Shown in pieces: positions 1 to 8,718 of a DNA stretch of 64,000 bases; positions within the stretch are counted from its first letter, which is position 1, and each line of letters begins with the position of its first letter. A program made the translations under genes and the position numbers. Below the pieces are notes generated by a model that was not told the origin of the DNA, did no database searches, and was given only the letters and a program-made list of their open reading frames with translations. Origin of the DNA: Bordetella genomosp. 11. Lineage in GTDB: Bacteria; Pseudomonadota; Gammaproteobacteria; Burkholderiales; Burkholderiaceae_B. The DNA is taken from the NCBI RefSeq assembly GCF_002261215.1, contig NZ_NEVS01000004.1, positions 620,001 through 684,000 on the forward strand. Direction: 5' to 3'.

Positions 1-678
1 GCGCGCGCGGGGCGGCCACGCTATGCCAGCCTTCAGCAGACCATCAACGGCGATCTGGATCGCCTGCGCGCGGTCAAGACCATCGACGTGCCCATCCAGG
101 CGGGCCGTATCGAACGCCTGGTCGCCCTGGTGGGCAAGGCGCCCCTTCTGGTACCCGATGCCGTGACGGCCGGCGCCGGCTCGGCGGCGCCCGCGGATGC
201 TCCGGCGGCCGCCGGCCCCGCGCCCGCCCCCGTAGGGCCAGATCTGCCGCCGGATGCCGCCTGGTGGCAGCGCTGGCGCGCGGAGATCGCCTCCTGGCCC
301 GCCCGCGCCGGCGGCGCCCTGGCGCATGAGCTGGGCGACCTGGTGCGTGTGCAGCGCGTGGACGAACCGGCCGCCTTGCTGCTGTCGACGGAGCAGGCGG
401 AACAACTGCGTTCCACGCTGCGCCAGCGCTTGCTGACGGTGCAGTTGGCGCTGCTGATGCGTCAGCCCGTTATCTGGAAGAACGAACTGGATACCGTGAG
501 CCGCACGTTGGATACCTATTACGACCGCCGTTCGCCCGATACCCTGGCCGCGCTCGGCCTGGCGCGTGAGCTGGCGCAGATCCAGATCGCGACACCCATG
601 CCGGACCTGTCGGACAGTCTGAGCGCCATCGCGGCGCTGCGCGCGGACGGTTCGGGCACCGTCAAAGGGCGGGACTAA
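1..678 (+). CDS. hemX: HemX-like protein, C-terminal part (5' end outside window)
   Basis: The frame is open from base 1, so only the C-terminal 225 codons are present. The segment is helical and alanine/leucine/arginine rich, with a run of short hydrophobic heptad-like repeats and an Ala/Pro-rich linker near residues 50-75. It ends 3 bases before the hemY start, the usual hemX-hemY pair. Proteins of this family are membrane-anchored and linked to the tetrapyrrole operon; the methyltransferase name often given to them is not supported by known activity. The call rests mainly on context plus general character. Confidence 0.75.
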   Translation, partial: ARAGRPRYASLQQTINGDLDRLRAVKTIDVPIQAGRIERLVALVGKAPLLVPDAVTAGAGSAAPADAPAAAGPAPAPVGPDLPPDAAWWQRWRAEIASWPARAGGALAHELGDLVRVQRVDEPAALLLSTEQAEQLRSTLRQRLLTVQLALLMRQPVIWKNELDTVSRTLDTYYDRRSPDTLAALGLARELAQIQIATPMPDLSDSLSAIAALRADGSGTVKGRD

Positions 679-681
679 ACC

Positions 682-2283
682 ATGCGCGCCTGGTTCTGGA
701 CGCTATTGCTGGCGGTTGTCGCGGTTGCCGTGGCGGTGGTCCTGCGGGCCCACCCCGGCAATGTATTGCTGCTGGTCTGGCCGTATCGCGTGGAGCTCTC
801 GCTGACCCTCGCGGTGTTGCTGTTGATCGCGCTATTCGTGGCCATTTACGTGGGGCTGCGGCTGCTGGCGTGGCTGTTGGCCATCCCGGAACGCATGCGC
901 GCCTGGCGCGGGCGCCGCGCCCAGGCGCGCGACCACGAATTGCTCGAGCGTGGGTGGATCGGCTTGCTGGAAGGCCGCTATTCGCATGCCGAGAAGGACC
1001 TCGCCAAGCTGCTCGATCAGACCAAAGGCCGCAATCGCCGTGTGCTGGCCGCCCTATCGGCGGCGCGCGCCGCGCAGGGCCTGGGCGAATTCGTGCGGCG
1101 AGACGTCATGCTGGACCGGGCGCGGGAAGCCGCGGATAGCGAGCCAGGCCTCATCGAGGCCGTGGCCACCGTTACCGCCGACCTGCTGCTGGAGCAGGGG
1201 CAGCCGGCCCGCGCCCTGGAAGTGCTGGCTCCGCTGCAGGACGGAGGCGCGCGACATCTGAATACGATGCGCCTGCTGTTGCGCGCCGAGCGCGCGCTCG
1301 GCCATCACGAGCAGGTGTTTACGCTGGCGCGGGCGCTGTCGCGCCGTGGCGCCATGGCGCGCGACGAAGCCCTCCGCGTCATCGGCGTCTCGGGCGCGGC
1401 ACGCCTGCGTGCCGCCGCCGACGGCGATACGTGGCGTCCCATCTGGAAGGATCTCAAGGCGGAAGAACGCCTGCTGCCCGATATTGCCCTGGCCGGAGCG
1501 GCCGCCTTCGAAGCGGCCGGCGAGGCAGACGAGGCGGCGCGCATACTCGAGGCCGCCATCGCGCACGGCTTCGATGCGCGGCTGTTGGCGGCCTATTCGC
1601 GCTGTGATGCATCCCAGGTGCCGCGGCGCCTGGAGCGTGCCGAGAAATGGCTGCAGCAGCGTCCGACCGATCCGGACGTGCTGTGCGCGCTTGGCGTGCT
1701 CTGTCTCACTGGACAGCTGTGGGGGCAGGGCGAGCGCTATCTGAGGCGAGCCGTGGAACGTCGTCCCGACGCCCGCACGCACGCCTTGCTGGGCAGCCTG
1801 TATGACCGCCTGGATCGCCAGAACGACGCCGTGCGGCATTGGCGCCTGGCCACGGCGGCAGGGATTGCGCTGCCGGTGCTGGCCGCCGACGAAGCCTTGC
1901 CGGCTGCCGACACGCATGCCGATCCCTCGCGCGTGGATCCTGAAAGCGGATTCCTGTCGGACGCCGCGGAAGCCCCCGCGCCCGCCAGCGTCTACGTCCA
2001 CGAGGCGCTGCCCGTGGAGGCGCCGGCCGCCGATTACGTCCTCGACCCGGATGCGCGGGGCCATGCGCATCCGGCGCCGGTCGAGCCCGCGCCGTCGTCG
2101 CCCTCGCCGGTGGCAAGGCCCGCCGAAGCGCCCGTCGATGTCGAGGATTACTTCGATAGCGCGCCGATCCCCGTTGCCGGGCTGGACGAAGAAGAACCCG
2201 AGCCGCCCGCGTCGACGCCATCCCGACGCGATAATGGCCCGGGCGACGCGCCGGCCAAGTCCGGCGGCCACGGCAAGTCCTGA
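682..2283 (+). CDS. hemY: HemY, membrane TPR protein of the heme operon
   Basis: 533 residues. Two hydrophobic segments at the N-terminus (about residues 1-25 and 38-62) match the HemY_N domain, followed by TPR-like helical repeats (about 90-400). The last 130 residues are rich in Ala, Pro and Asp and look disordered, which makes the protein longer than enteric HemY (about 400). HemY family members are inner-membrane proteins associated with late protoheme synthesis; their exact role is not settled. It starts 3 bases after hemX, so the two are presumably cotranscribed. Large antisense open frames across it are high-GC shadows. Confidence 0.88.
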   Translation: MRAWFWTLLLAVVAVAVAVVLRAHPGNVLLLVWPYRVELSLTLAVLLLIALFVAIYVGLRLLAWLLAIPERMRAWRGRRAQARDHELLERGWIGLLEGRYSHAEKDLAKLLDQTKGRNRRVLAALSAARAAQGLGEFVRRDVMLDRAREAADSEPGLIEAVATVTADLLLEQGQPARALEVLAPLQDGGARHLNTMRLLLRAERALGHHEQVFTLARALSRRGAMARDEALRVIGVSGAARLRAAADGDTWRPIWKDLKAEERLLPDIALAGAAAFEAAGEADEAARILEAAIAHGFDARLLAAYSRCDASQVPRRLERAEKWLQQRPTDPDVLCALGVLCLTGQLWGQGERYLRRAVERRPDARTHALLGSLYDRLDRQNDAVRHWRLATAAGIALPVLAADEALPAADTHADPSRVDPESGFLSDAAEAPAPASVYVHEALPVEAPAADYVLDPDARGHAHPAPVEPAPSSPSPVARPAEAPVDVEDYFDSAPIPVAGLDEEEPEPPASTPSRRDNGPGDAPAKSGGHGKS

Positions 2284-2309
2284 ATTTTTTCCTTCAAGAA
2301 GGCTGAACC

Positions 2310-2846
2310 ATGAGTCTCGATCGTGTCCCTCCCGGCTCCAAGCTGCCGGATGAATTCAATGTCATCATCGAAATTCCCATGAACGCGGATCCCGTGAAGT
2401 ACGAGGTCGACAAGGACACGGGCGCCGTGTTCGTCGATCGCTTCATGCTGACCGCCATGCACTATCCGTGCAACTACGGCTATATTCCGCAGACCCTGTC
2501 CGAGGACGGCGATCCGGCGGATGTCCTGGTGGTTACGCCGTTTCCCATCCAGATCGGCTCGGTGATCCGCTGCCGTGCGTTGGGCGTGCTCGAAATGGAT
2601 GACGAATCGGGCGGCGATGCCAAGCTGCTGGCCGTGCCTGTCGACAAGCTTTACCCGCCTTACCGCCACATCAAGTCGTACCAGGATCTGCCTGAAGAAG
2701 ATATCGCCCGCATCCAGCACTTCTTCGAGCACTACAAGGATCTGGAAAAGGGCAAGTGGGTCAAGGTGAAAGGCTGGAAGGGCGTCGATGCCGCGCACGA
2801 GGAAATCACGCGTAGCGCGGAGCGTCACGCGAAAGGCGCCAAATAA
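2310..2846 (+). CDS. ppa: Inorganic pyrophosphatase (family I)
   Basis: 178 residues, the normal size for bacterial soluble PPase. The family signature with its metal-binding aspartates is visible as [11 protein letters not shown] (about residues 67-77), and the substrate-binding E/K/Y residues around [15 protein letters not shown] are intact. It hydrolyses pyrophosphate to two phosphates in the cytoplasm and so pulls biosynthetic reactions forward. An AAGAAGG ribosome site lies 8 bases before the ATG. It follows hemY by 26 bases and is closed by a hairpin terminator at 2876-2900. Confidence 0.97.
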   Translation: MSLDRVPPGSKLPDEFNVIIEIPMNADPVKYEVDKDTGAVFVDRFMLTAMHYPCNYGYIPQTLSEDGDPADVLVVTPFPIQIGSVIRCRALGVLEMDDESGGDAKLLAVPVDKLYPPYRHIKSYQDLPEEDIARIQHFFEHYKDLEKGKWVKVKGWKGVDAAHEEITRSAERHAKGAK

Positions 2847-2875
2847 GCACTCGGCGGGTCCCGCGGAGGTTCGGA

Positions 2876-2900
2876 GGGGCTGGCGATGCCGGCCCCTTTT
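2876..2900 (+). terminator. Rho-independent terminator after ppa
   Basis: Nine-base stem GGGGCTGGC / GCCGGCCCC (one G-T pair) with a 3-base loop, followed directly by TTTT. It lies 30 bases after the ppa stop. Confidence 0.75.
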
Positions 2901-3106
2901 GCATTTCCGCGAACGGCCGGGACGCCAGCGGCGCGCGGGCGGACGCTGGCCGGCAGGCTTTCGGTTCGCTGAATAGCCGAGGCGGCTGGACATCCGTACG
3001 CCCGAAGGGGTTAGCACCTGCTGTCCAAGCGGCGCGAAACGATTACACTCGCGCATGATTATTTCAGCACCGGTCGCCCGGTTGCGTCTTCAACGAGGTC
3101 AACAGC

Positions 3107-3802
3107 ATGGACTATGTTTTGCCCCCTCAGCCCGTCGTCGCCGTTCCGGTAGCGGGCAGCGCCGCCTTATTCCCGGTTCGCCGCGTGTATTGCGTTGGAC
3201 GCAATTACGCCGAGCATGCCAAAGAAATGGGCTTTACCGGCCGCGAGGATCCGTTCTTTTTCTGCAAGCCCGCCGATGCCATCATCGCGGTGCGCGACGG
3301 TGAAACGGGGAAGATGCCCTATCCGTCCAAGACGTCGAACCTGCACTACGAAATGGAGCTGGTCGTAGCGATCGGGAAGGCGGGCAAGGACATTCCGGTC
3401 GAGAAGGCCAACGAGCATATCTGGGGTTACGCCCTGGGCCTGGACATGACGCGCCGCGATTTGCAGGGCGAAGCCAAAAAGCTGGGACGTCCGTGGGAAG
3501 TGGGCAAGGGCTTCGATCAATCCGCGCCGCTGGGCCCGATCCATCCCGTCAGCAAGACCGGTATCCTGGAAAAAGCGGACATCTGGCTGGATGTGAACGG
3601 TACCCGCAAGCAGGGCAGCAACATCAGTGAGCTGATCTGGAACATTCCGGAGAGCATTGCCTATCTGTCCGGCTTGTTCGAGCTGCAACCCGGCGACCTG
3701 ATCTTTACCGGCACGCCGGAAGGCGTCGGCCCGGTCGTCAGGAACGACGTAATGGTGGGTGGTGTCGCGGGCCTGGGCGAACTGCGTGTCCAGGTAGTGT
3801 GA
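3107..3802 (+). CDS. Fumarylacetoacetate hydrolase family protein (fumarylpyruvate-hydrolase-like)
   Basis: 231 residues, a single FAH domain without the long N-terminal extension of true fumarylacetoacetase. Metal ligands are seen as the ExE in LHYEMELVV (about residues 82-90) and the Asp in LGLDMTRRD (about 115), and the C-terminal IFTGTPEGVGP motif is conserved. Small FAH proteins of this kind cleave fumarylpyruvate or related 2-oxo acids in gentisate-type aromatic breakdown, or act as oxaloacetate tautomerase/decarboxylase-like enzymes. There are no aromatic-pathway genes beside it, so the substrate is not settled. The ATG has a GAGGT site 9 bases upstream. Confidence 0.9.
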   Translation: MDYVLPPQPVVAVPVAGSAALFPVRRVYCVGRNYAEHAKEMGFTGREDPFFFCKPADAIIAVRDGETGKMPYPSKTSNLHYEMELVVAIGKAGKDIPVEKANEHIWGYALGLDMTRRDLQGEAKKLGRPWEVGKGFDQSAPLGPIHPVSKTGILEKADIWLDVNGTRKQGSNISELIWNIPESIAYLSGLFELQPGDLIFTGTPEGVGPVVRNDVMVGGVAGLGELRVQVV

Positions 3803-3848
3803 ACGACCGGTGCCGCGACGGGCACGGTCAAATCAAGGAGAGCAAACC

Positions 3849-3980
3849 ATGCGCTCGAAAATGATGCTGACGACATTGGTGGTCTTTGCGATGGTCCTGG
3901 CAGGATGCAATACGGTCGCCGGCGCCGGCAAGGATCTGCAGCGCGCGGGCAATGCCATCAGTAACGCCGCGGAAAAGTAG
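3849..3980 (+). CDS. Entericidin A/B family lipoprotein
   Basis: 43 residues. A signal peptide ends in the lipobox VLAGC, with Cys at residue 19, followed by a short amphipathic tail rich in Gly, Ala and Asn (NTVAGAGKDLQRAGNAISN), which is the family pattern. The mature part would be a lipid-anchored peptide of about 25 residues. Entericidins act as a toxin/antidote pair in enterics; single copies such as this one are common in betaproteobacteria and their role is unclear. A strong AAGGAG site lies 6 bases before the ATG, and a terminator follows at once. Confidence 0.92.
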   Translation: MRSKMMLTTLVVFAMVLAGCNTVAGAGKDLQRAGNAISNAAEK

Positions 3981-4005
3981 AACGCGCGTCGCTCATCATG
4001 GCCAG

Positions 4006-4037
4006 AACGCCGCCCTCGAGGGCGGCGTTTTGCTTTT
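4006..4037 (+). terminator. Rho-independent terminator after the entericidin gene
   Basis: Perfect inverted repeat AACGCCGCCC / GGGCGGCGTT with loop TCGA (4006-4029), followed by TTTGCTTTTT. It separates the entericidin gene from the Tad pilus genes. Confidence 0.85.
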
Positions 4038-4136
4038 TCGCGCAGTGTGACGGTTTGATCCAGCTCGGCATGTACGAATTGGCGCAGCGTCTTGCCTTGC
4101 GCAAACTGGATGCCTACCAGTTCTACGGAGGCACCC

Positions 4137-4403
4137 ATGCGCAAACATCGTCGGCGGCAGCTTGGCCAGGGAATGACCGAATACATTATCGTGGTCGCGC
4201 TGGTCGCGGTGGCGGCCATTGCGGTGTACCAGTTGTTCGGCCAGGTCGTGCGTTCGCAGACCGCGGCGATGGCCCGGGAACTGGCGGGAGAAAGCGGCGC
4301 CGAACAATCGCGCGCGGCGCAGGCCGCCGCGGGCAAGGCGGCTGCCCAGGCCAAGGCCAAATCGCTCAAATCGTTTACCGGTAATGCCGGAGCCGCGCAA
4401 TGA
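4137..4403 (+). CDS. Flp-type (type IVb) pilin-like protein
   Basis: 88 residues. A basic leader (MRKHRRRQLG) is followed by QGMTEYIIVVALVAVAAIAV, which has the glycine cleavage site, the Glu-Tyr pair and the hydrophobic stretch of a class IVb prepilin. The C-terminal half is Ala/Lys/Gln-rich and helical. The start at 4137 was chosen because GGAGG lies just upstream; an upstream in-frame ATG at 4092 has no ribosome site and adds non-pilin sequence. The stop overlaps the next start (ATGA), so it is coupled to the TadG-like gene. No prepilin peptidase gene is present in the window. Confidence 0.8.
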   Translation: MRKHRRRQLGQGMTEYIIVVALVAVAAIAVYQLFGQVVRSQTAAMARELAGESGAEQSRAAQAAAGKAAAQAKAKSLKSFTGNAGAAQ

Positions 4404-5286
4404 AGCGGTGTTGCCGGGCGCGGGGGCAAGCCCTGCCGTTGGCCCTGGGCCTGGCCGGTCTGGGCGCCTTGTCCCTGATCCTGCTGTACAACCTGGGGCA
4501 GACCATCGCGGCGCGGGCTCGGCTGACCCATGCGGCTGACGCCGCCGCATACAGCGGCGCCTTGATACAAGCGCGCGCGCTGAACTTGCTTGCCTACATC
4601 AACCGCGCCCAGATCGGGCACCAGGTGGCGATGGCGCATCTTGTCACCCTGGCGACGTGGACGCAGTTCGGATACGCGGAGCGACAGCGCGTCTTGCGTG
4701 GCAACCCACCCGCCAGAGTCATTGCAATGCTGTTCGGAGCGGCTCATGGGCAGGCCTATGCAAGCGCATACTCGGCGGCGAATGCGGATGCCTTGGTCGC
4801 GCGCTTCGCGCAGGCCTATCGGCGCCATGACACTACCGTCCATCGCGTGCTGGCGGCCTCCGCACGGCAAACGCTGGCGCATTTGCCCGACAGTCGTTCG
4901 CTTGCCATGCGTGCGGTGGTCCAGGCGAATTACCCGGAATTCCCGGTAACCGTCGCAATGGGTGCCGACCGCGCTTCACGCGCAGCCCTGCATCTTGACG
5001 TGGGGGCCGACGACTGGCCCGGTTTCGTCCGGACGCACGCGGGCAATCGCGCGAGTGTCCTGCGATCCACGGTGCTCGCGGCGGTGGACCGCTACGGTTT
5101 TCTCGGGCCGCGCAACAAGGATGCACGCAACGGCTGGCCGGTCAGTTTCCGCTGTCCTGCATGGCGGCATGAGTTGCGGCGACGCGGCGGTACGCGGCTG
5201 GGGGCGGATGGCCTGTGGCGTTCCATCGACACACAGTCGTTTCACAAGCTTCGGTCCAACAAGTACATAGGCTGCTACTACCGTGA
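4400..5286 (+). pseudogene. TadG-like pilus protein, 5' part, interrupted by the prophage
   Basis: The N-terminus (GQALPLALGLAGLGALSLIL, then AARARLTHAADAAAYSGA) is the membrane-anchored Tad/TadG-like domain: one transmembrane helix followed by an Ala-rich helix. The frame runs unbroken to the attL core at 5275-5286 and would then read into phage DNA, stopping at 5440 after 51 foreign codons. The rest of the gene lies at 50770-51355 in the matching frame; joined at the 12-bp core the two parts give 490 codons with no stop. In the lysogen only a 346-residue hybrid could be made. Disruption is a direct observation; that the intact protein is a TadG-like pseudopilin or assembly protein is inferred from the N-terminal domain and position. 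Confidence 0.85.
5275..5286 (+). repeat. attL core
   Basis: CTACTACCGTGA, identical to 50758-50769. It lies inside codons Tyr-Tyr-Arg-Glu of the TadG-like gene. Flanking bases differ between the two sites, so the visible identity is exactly 12 bp. Confidence 0.9.
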
Positions 5287-5296
5287 ACGGCCCATG

Positions 5297-5328
5297 AAAA
5301 AGGAGAGCCAGCATTTACGCGGCTCTCC
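5297..5328 (-). terminator. Terminator of the leftward early operon
   Basis: On the minus strand GGAGAGCC / GGCTCTCC (8-base stem, 11-base loop, 5302-5328) is followed by TTTTT. It lies between the AlpA gene and attL and would stop early transcription before it leaves the prophage. Confidence 0.8.
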
Positions 5329-5339
5329 AGGGCGTTTTA

Positions 5340-5377
5340 GGGTACAAATGGGGTTGAGGGTACAAATCAGGGTACAA
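5340..5377. repeat. Left-arm GGGTACAA repeats (three copies)
   Basis: GGGTACAA occurs at 5340, 5358 and 5370, all in the same orientation. The same octamer occurs twice beside attR (50623, 50635). The position on both sides of the core, between core and int/AlpA genes, is that expected of arm-type sites for the integrase or sites for the AlpA-type factor. The third copy overlaps the end of the AlpA coding region. Confidence 0.6.
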
Positions 5378-5576
5378 GTTCATCTACCCACTTTCGCAGG
5401 TCCTCCGCCTTCCACACCACGACCTTGGGTGTCAGGTTGATCCCCTTGGGAAACTTCCCGGCATTGAGCTGGCGGTAGATTTCCGACCGGGAGATGCCGA
5501 CCACGCGCGGCAGGTCCTTCATGCGATACAGCAGCTTCTCCGGCGCTGCGGGCTGGTTGGTCATGGTCTCGTTCAT
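5367..5576 (-). CDS. AlpA-family regulator, probable excisionase
   Basis: 69 residues from the ATG at 5576, which has AAGGAAG 5 bases upstream and overlaps the previous stop (ATGA). The winged-helix core LLYRMKDLPRVVGISRSEIY, then a Gly-Lys-Phe-Pro turn and a C-terminal VVVWKAEDLRKWVDEL, is the AlpA pattern. AlpA proteins bind DNA and either activate integrase or act as recombination directionality factors. It is the last gene of the leftward operon and would adjoin attP and int in the circular phage, which favours the excisionase role. Confidence 0.85.
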   Translation of the reverse strand: MNETMTNQPAAPEKLLYRMKDLPRVVGISRSEIYRQLNAGKFPKGINLTPKVVVWKAEDLRKWVDELVP

Positions 5577-5863
5577 TCGTCTTCCTTTGGAACCGCGCCG
5601 ACGCCGGCCGCCACACACCCGCCGTGGACCAGCCCTTCCTGGCCGGAGGCGGGATTCTGCCCCTCGACCTGGGTGGGTCCACGTCGATGTTCCGGCGCGA
5701 CGAACTCATGGTCAAACGGCGGCGCATCGGCGGGGGCGCCAAGTGGCGGCAGATGGACGCTACCGCCGCGCGGAAATCCGCAGACGACACAGCAGCGTTG
5801 CCGCTTGAACTGCGGGCGCGCCGGCCGTTCTGGAGTGCCGGTGAAACCCATCCTAGTTGCCAT
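5573..5863 (-). CDS. Small Cys-containing phage protein, function unknown
   Basis: 96 residues from the ATG at 5863 (AGGGGG just upstream); a later ATG at 5851 is possible. The middle has CCVVCG and then HLPPLG, a CxxC plus His arrangement that may bind zinc, and the tail is Gly/Glu/Pro-rich. It overlaps the preceding gene by 11 bases and the AlpA gene by 4, so it sits in the translationally coupled early operon. Family not recognised. Confidence 0.6.
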   Translation of the reverse strand: MATRMGFTGTPERPARPQFKRQRCCVVCGFPRGGSVHLPPLGAPADAPPFDHEFVAPEHRRGPTQVEGQNPASGQEGLVHGGCVAAGVGAVPKEDE

Positions 5864-6071
5864 CGCCATCCCCCTGCGCAGCGGCACGTCGGAACTCTTC
5901 CACCGGATCGAAGCGCCGGTTGTCATCGAACATGATGCTGTTATTGCAGACCGGGCACTTCACGTAAGAGGCGATCACGTCGCTTTTGTTGTGCGTGAAT
6001 ATCGTGCGGCAATGGCAGCACTCGACCTTGTATAGCGGTTCGGGATTCGCTTTGATAATGGTGATGGTCAT
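5853..6071 (-). CDS. Small zinc-ribbon protein
   Basis: 72 residues. CCHC (VECCHCRTIF) and CPVC (KCPVCNNSIM) 20 residues apart form a two-knuckle zinc ribbon. Start at 6071 is supported by AGGAG 8 bases upstream and an ATGA overlap with the gene before. The function is not known; such small ribbons are common in phage early operons. It is richer in Asn, Lys and Ile than its neighbours. Confidence 0.7.
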   Translation of the reverse strand: MTITIIKANPEPLYKVECCHCRTIFTHNKSDVIASYVKCPVCNNSIMFDDNRRFDPVEEFRRAAAQGDGDGN

Positions 6072-6649
6072 TCTGGCTTCTCCTGTGCGGCGTCCAGCTG
6101 GGCGCGGGCGGCTTCGGACTTCAACGCGCGCAGACCTTCGGCAATCTCGGCCAGCTCGAAGGAGTATTCGCGTTTCGCTTCGGCGTGCGGTCCGGTTCCA
6201 TATTCCAAGGCGCCGGTATCTGGGTCTTCATACCCATGTTCCCGGTCGAAGTCATCGCGTCTTGTGTCGATCCAACGCGCCGCAGCTTCGATACCCGCAT
6301 CCCTCTCCCGCTCGGCGTCCTGGGCGGGGGCGTAGCGGTCAAGGATGGCGCGAGCCAGTTTCAGCTTGTCGAGCAAAACGCGTTCGCCATCGACCACGAT
6401 ATATATGCTGTCGCCGAGTTCACCCAGGTATTCGGTAATCTCCGCACCCGTCGGCGCGTCCTGCTGCGCTTTGGGTTCAGCAGGCCGAGTGTTCCACCAT
6501 TCGGCGGCCTCGCCTTTTGTGCTCTTTTCAGGGCTGCCAGCGTGGCCTTCCGGGCATCCCGCAGTCCACCCTCTGGGCCGAAAATAATTGCCGCCTTGCT
6601 GGTAGACGCCGGCCCTACCGCAAAAGGGGCATTTCTTGAGTCGGCTCAT
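6068..6649 (-). CDS. Phage protein with Lar-like zinc finger and extra C-terminal region
   Basis: 193 residues from the ATG at 6649 (ATGA overlap with the previous stop). The N-terminus KKCPFCGRAGVY...WNTRP is the Lar-like (restriction alleviation) zinc-finger pattern with CPFCG and the closing WNTR. The remaining 130 residues are acidic and helical with no family I recognise. Lar of Rac modulates EcoKI; whether this longer protein does the same with a host type I system is only a suggestion from the finger. Confidence 0.6.
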   Translation of the reverse strand: MSRLKKCPFCGRAGVYQQGGNYFRPRGWTAGCPEGHAGSPEKSTKGEAAEWWNTRPAEPKAQQDAPTGAEITEYLGELGDSIYIVVDGERVLLDKLKLARAILDRYAPAQDAERERDAGIEAAARWIDTRRDDFDREHGYEDPDTGALEYGTGPHAEAKREYSFELAEIAEGLRALKSEAARAQLDAAQEKPE

Positions 6650-7995
6650 TCCGCACCCCCTTCCGGCTTGGCAGCGGCAAGGGCGGCGCGGTCCAGGCGT
6701 TCGATCTCGGCCAGGATCAGGGCGCCGGCCTTGACCAAGTTGCGGCGTGGCGTGCTGGGCTTCCACCATGACTTATCCCACGGCCAGTACTGGACGGGAT
6801 CGCCCGGCGGGTAGGCTTGGGTGAACATGGCATAGCACGCCGCAGCAGCTGCCATCTGTCCGTCTTCGTGGTTGTCGTCTTCGGCTGCGTGCCAACCTTC
6901 GACGCTGATCTGCCGCTGGCGCTCGGCGAGCACGTCGCGCGCGGCAGGCGTGAGTTCCGCACTCGCCGCTGCGGACGGCTGGCGAGAGAGGGCCTTGCAT
7001 ACCAGGGTTATGGCTGCTGATTTCCGGCGGCGCGCCTCATTCATTGCGCGCAACTCGTCCCCGATTTGCTCGCCGCCACATCCGTACATGCCCTGGTACA
7101 CGCAGGCCGCGCCGTAATGGTCGATTGCTTCATCGATAGCCTGAATATCCGCCGCCCGCTCATCGCCCTGCGCATCCGCTTGTTTATCAGATCCCGCCGA
7201 ATGTGAGATACAACCGGCTTTGTCGCTCACGGATGCAGCGATATTGCCCTGCGCATCTGCCGTTGCGGCGGTGGTGGCCGCAATCTGAATGTCCCATTCC
7301 GCACGCGCAGCTTTGAGAGGTACTTTGTACATGTTGCGATACCAGCGGATCCAGTGCCAACCTTGGCCATCTTCATCGCGCAAGGGCGGCTCGGTAGGCT
7401 CCGCGCTCTCTGCGGCAGGGGAGGCACGCTCCTGTAGATAGTCTCGCATAGCCAGCCATGACTTGCTATGCAGGGCAGAGCCGACGGGGTGCGCTCCCAG
7501 CGTCTTAGCGAGTTCAAGCCCCCTCTGTACCCATTCGTAGTCCGGCTCTGCCCCAGGTGCGGCTTGCTGACTGGGTGCGGGCGGGGCGGCATCGATTATC
7601 TTGCTAGCGCGTTCGAATAGCCCGTTCGGAACATAGTCCGCGTCCCGATAATCCATGAACTTTTTCAACAGTTCAACCGCGTCATCCTGCCCCGCTTGCT
7701 TCTCAGGCTGCGCGGCAGGGGCGGCGTAGAGCGGTGTCACCCCTCCGCCGTGGCTGTCAGCGTGCATTTGCGCCCGACGATGCGTATAGAACAGACACTT
7801 TTGCGTGCCATGCGTCCATAGGTACGCCAACGGCACCGCCCCGGCCTCGCTGGCGGCTGGCGGGACGCGCTGACGCAAGTCGGATGTATCGAGCATGCCC
7901 CAATTACAGTTTGGCGTTGGGTTTCCGTTAGTCAGTATGGCTCGTGCGCGGTCCATACGCTCTAGCGCTTCCATCAGCACGGTCTTGTTGTCCAT
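6646..7995 (-). CDS. Large modular early phage protein, function unknown
   Basis: 449 residues from the ATG at 7995 (AAGGAA 7 bases upstream). It looks like a string of small phage modules: an N-terminal helical piece, a segment with LAYLWTHGTQKCLFYTHRRAQ (about 60-80), an Ala/Pro-rich linker, and a C-terminal module with LAERQRQISVEGWHAAEDD that recurs in many phage hypothetical proteins. No catalytic motif is visible. It lies in the coupled early operon and ends in an ATGA overlap. Confidence 0.65.
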   Translation of the reverse strand: MDNKTVLMEALERMDRARAILTNGNPTPNCNWGMLDTSDLRQRVPPAASEAGAVPLAYLWTHGTQKCLFYTHRRAQMHADSHGGGVTPLYAAPAAQPEKQAGQDDAVELLKKFMDYRDADYVPNGLFERASKIIDAAPPAPSQQAAPGAEPDYEWVQRGLELAKTLGAHPVGSALHSKSWLAMRDYLQERASPAAESAEPTEPPLRDEDGQGWHWIRWYRNMYKVPLKAARAEWDIQIAATTAATADAQGNIAASVSDKAGCISHSAGSDKQADAQGDERAADIQAIDEAIDHYGAACVYQGMYGCGGEQIGDELRAMNEARRRKSAAITLVCKALSRQPSAAASAELTPAARDVLAERQRQISVEGWHAAEDDNHEDGQMAAAAACYAMFTQAYPPGDPVQYWPWDKSWWKPSTPRRNLVKAGALILAEIERLDRAALAAAKPEGGAE

Positions 7996-7999
7996 GGTC

Positions 8000-8320
8000 T
8001 TATTCCTTGGGTATGGCGTAGCAAGCAATTTCATCCACCTCGCTGGGGACCGGATCGAAGCCATCAAGCGACAGATGCCACGGACCAGGCGTGCCTGTCT
8101 TGAAGCGAGCGGCGGTACGCCACTTGTAGGCGACCGGGCCCGGCGCGGTGATCTCAGCGATCAACTCGGCGCGGGCCTTGCGCCGCTCGTCGGCGAGTAG
8201 GCGGCGGACGGTATCAGCGTCGTAGCCATAGACGAGATAAGGGCCGGTCACTTGCCCGCGCACCCATGTTGCGAGCAACAACGGCTCCGGCAGGTCTGGC
8301 TTGTCAGCGGGGGTGTTCAT
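8000..8320 (-). CDS. Hypothetical early phage protein
   Basis: 106 residues from the ATG at 8320, with GGAGG 4 bases upstream and ATGA overlap with the gene before. It is a mixed alpha/beta soluble protein with a short basic helix (RRLLADERRKARAELIAEI) in the middle and a C-terminal beta-rich part. Not recognised. Confidence 0.6.
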   Translation of the reverse strand: MNTPADKPDLPEPLLLATWVRGQVTGPYLVYGYDADTVRRLLADERRKARAELIAEITAPGPVAYKWRTAARFKTGTPGPWHLSLDGFDPVPSEVDEIACYAIPKE

Positions 8321-8718
8321 GCTGCCTCCGATTTTCTTTGTTCGCGCAGGGCGGCCAGGACTAAGCGGGCCTTGTTCATATCGGCCAGGGCGTGCGAATG
8401 CTTTGAATTGATCGCGTTGAACGTCGTCAGGGCCTGCTCGTATTGCTGCTTCGCCTTGATGATCTTGATCGGTAGCGGCTGGCAGTCCTCCAGCCATTTG
8501 TTATGCGCCGTCACAGCAGCAGAAGCGGCGGCGCGGTTGAAGCGCTCGTTGTCCGACCAGCATACGTGCCCTGTCGCGCCGTCAATCCATCCCCAGGACG
8601 TTCCATCGGTATTCGTGTGCCGATTGGTGGCTGATCGCCACGGACGCTCGTTATGCGGGATGGTGACGCCAGCTACGGTTACTGCCTCGTCCGTGATGGT
8701 AATGGGCATGTTGCTCAT
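8317..8718 (-). CDS. Hypothetical early phage protein with C-terminal coiled coil
   Basis: 133 residues. The first half is beta-rich with several Trp (RPWRSA, WGWIDG, HVCWSD); the second half is a helix with heptad-like spacing up to a basic C-terminus. Overlaps its neighbours by 4 bases on both sides. No family assigned. Confidence 0.6.
   Translation of the reverse strand: MSNMPITITDEAVTVAGVTIPHNERPWRSATNRHTNTDGTSWGWIDGATGHVCWSDNERFNRAAASAAVTAHNKWLEDCQPLPIKIIKAKQQYEQALTTFNAINSKHSHALADMNKARLVLAALREQRKSEAA

Noticed and set aside
5275..5286. attB as part of a tRNA gene
   Set aside because: No tRNA-like cloverleaf surrounds either core, and the core lies in frame inside a protein-coding gene at both ends.
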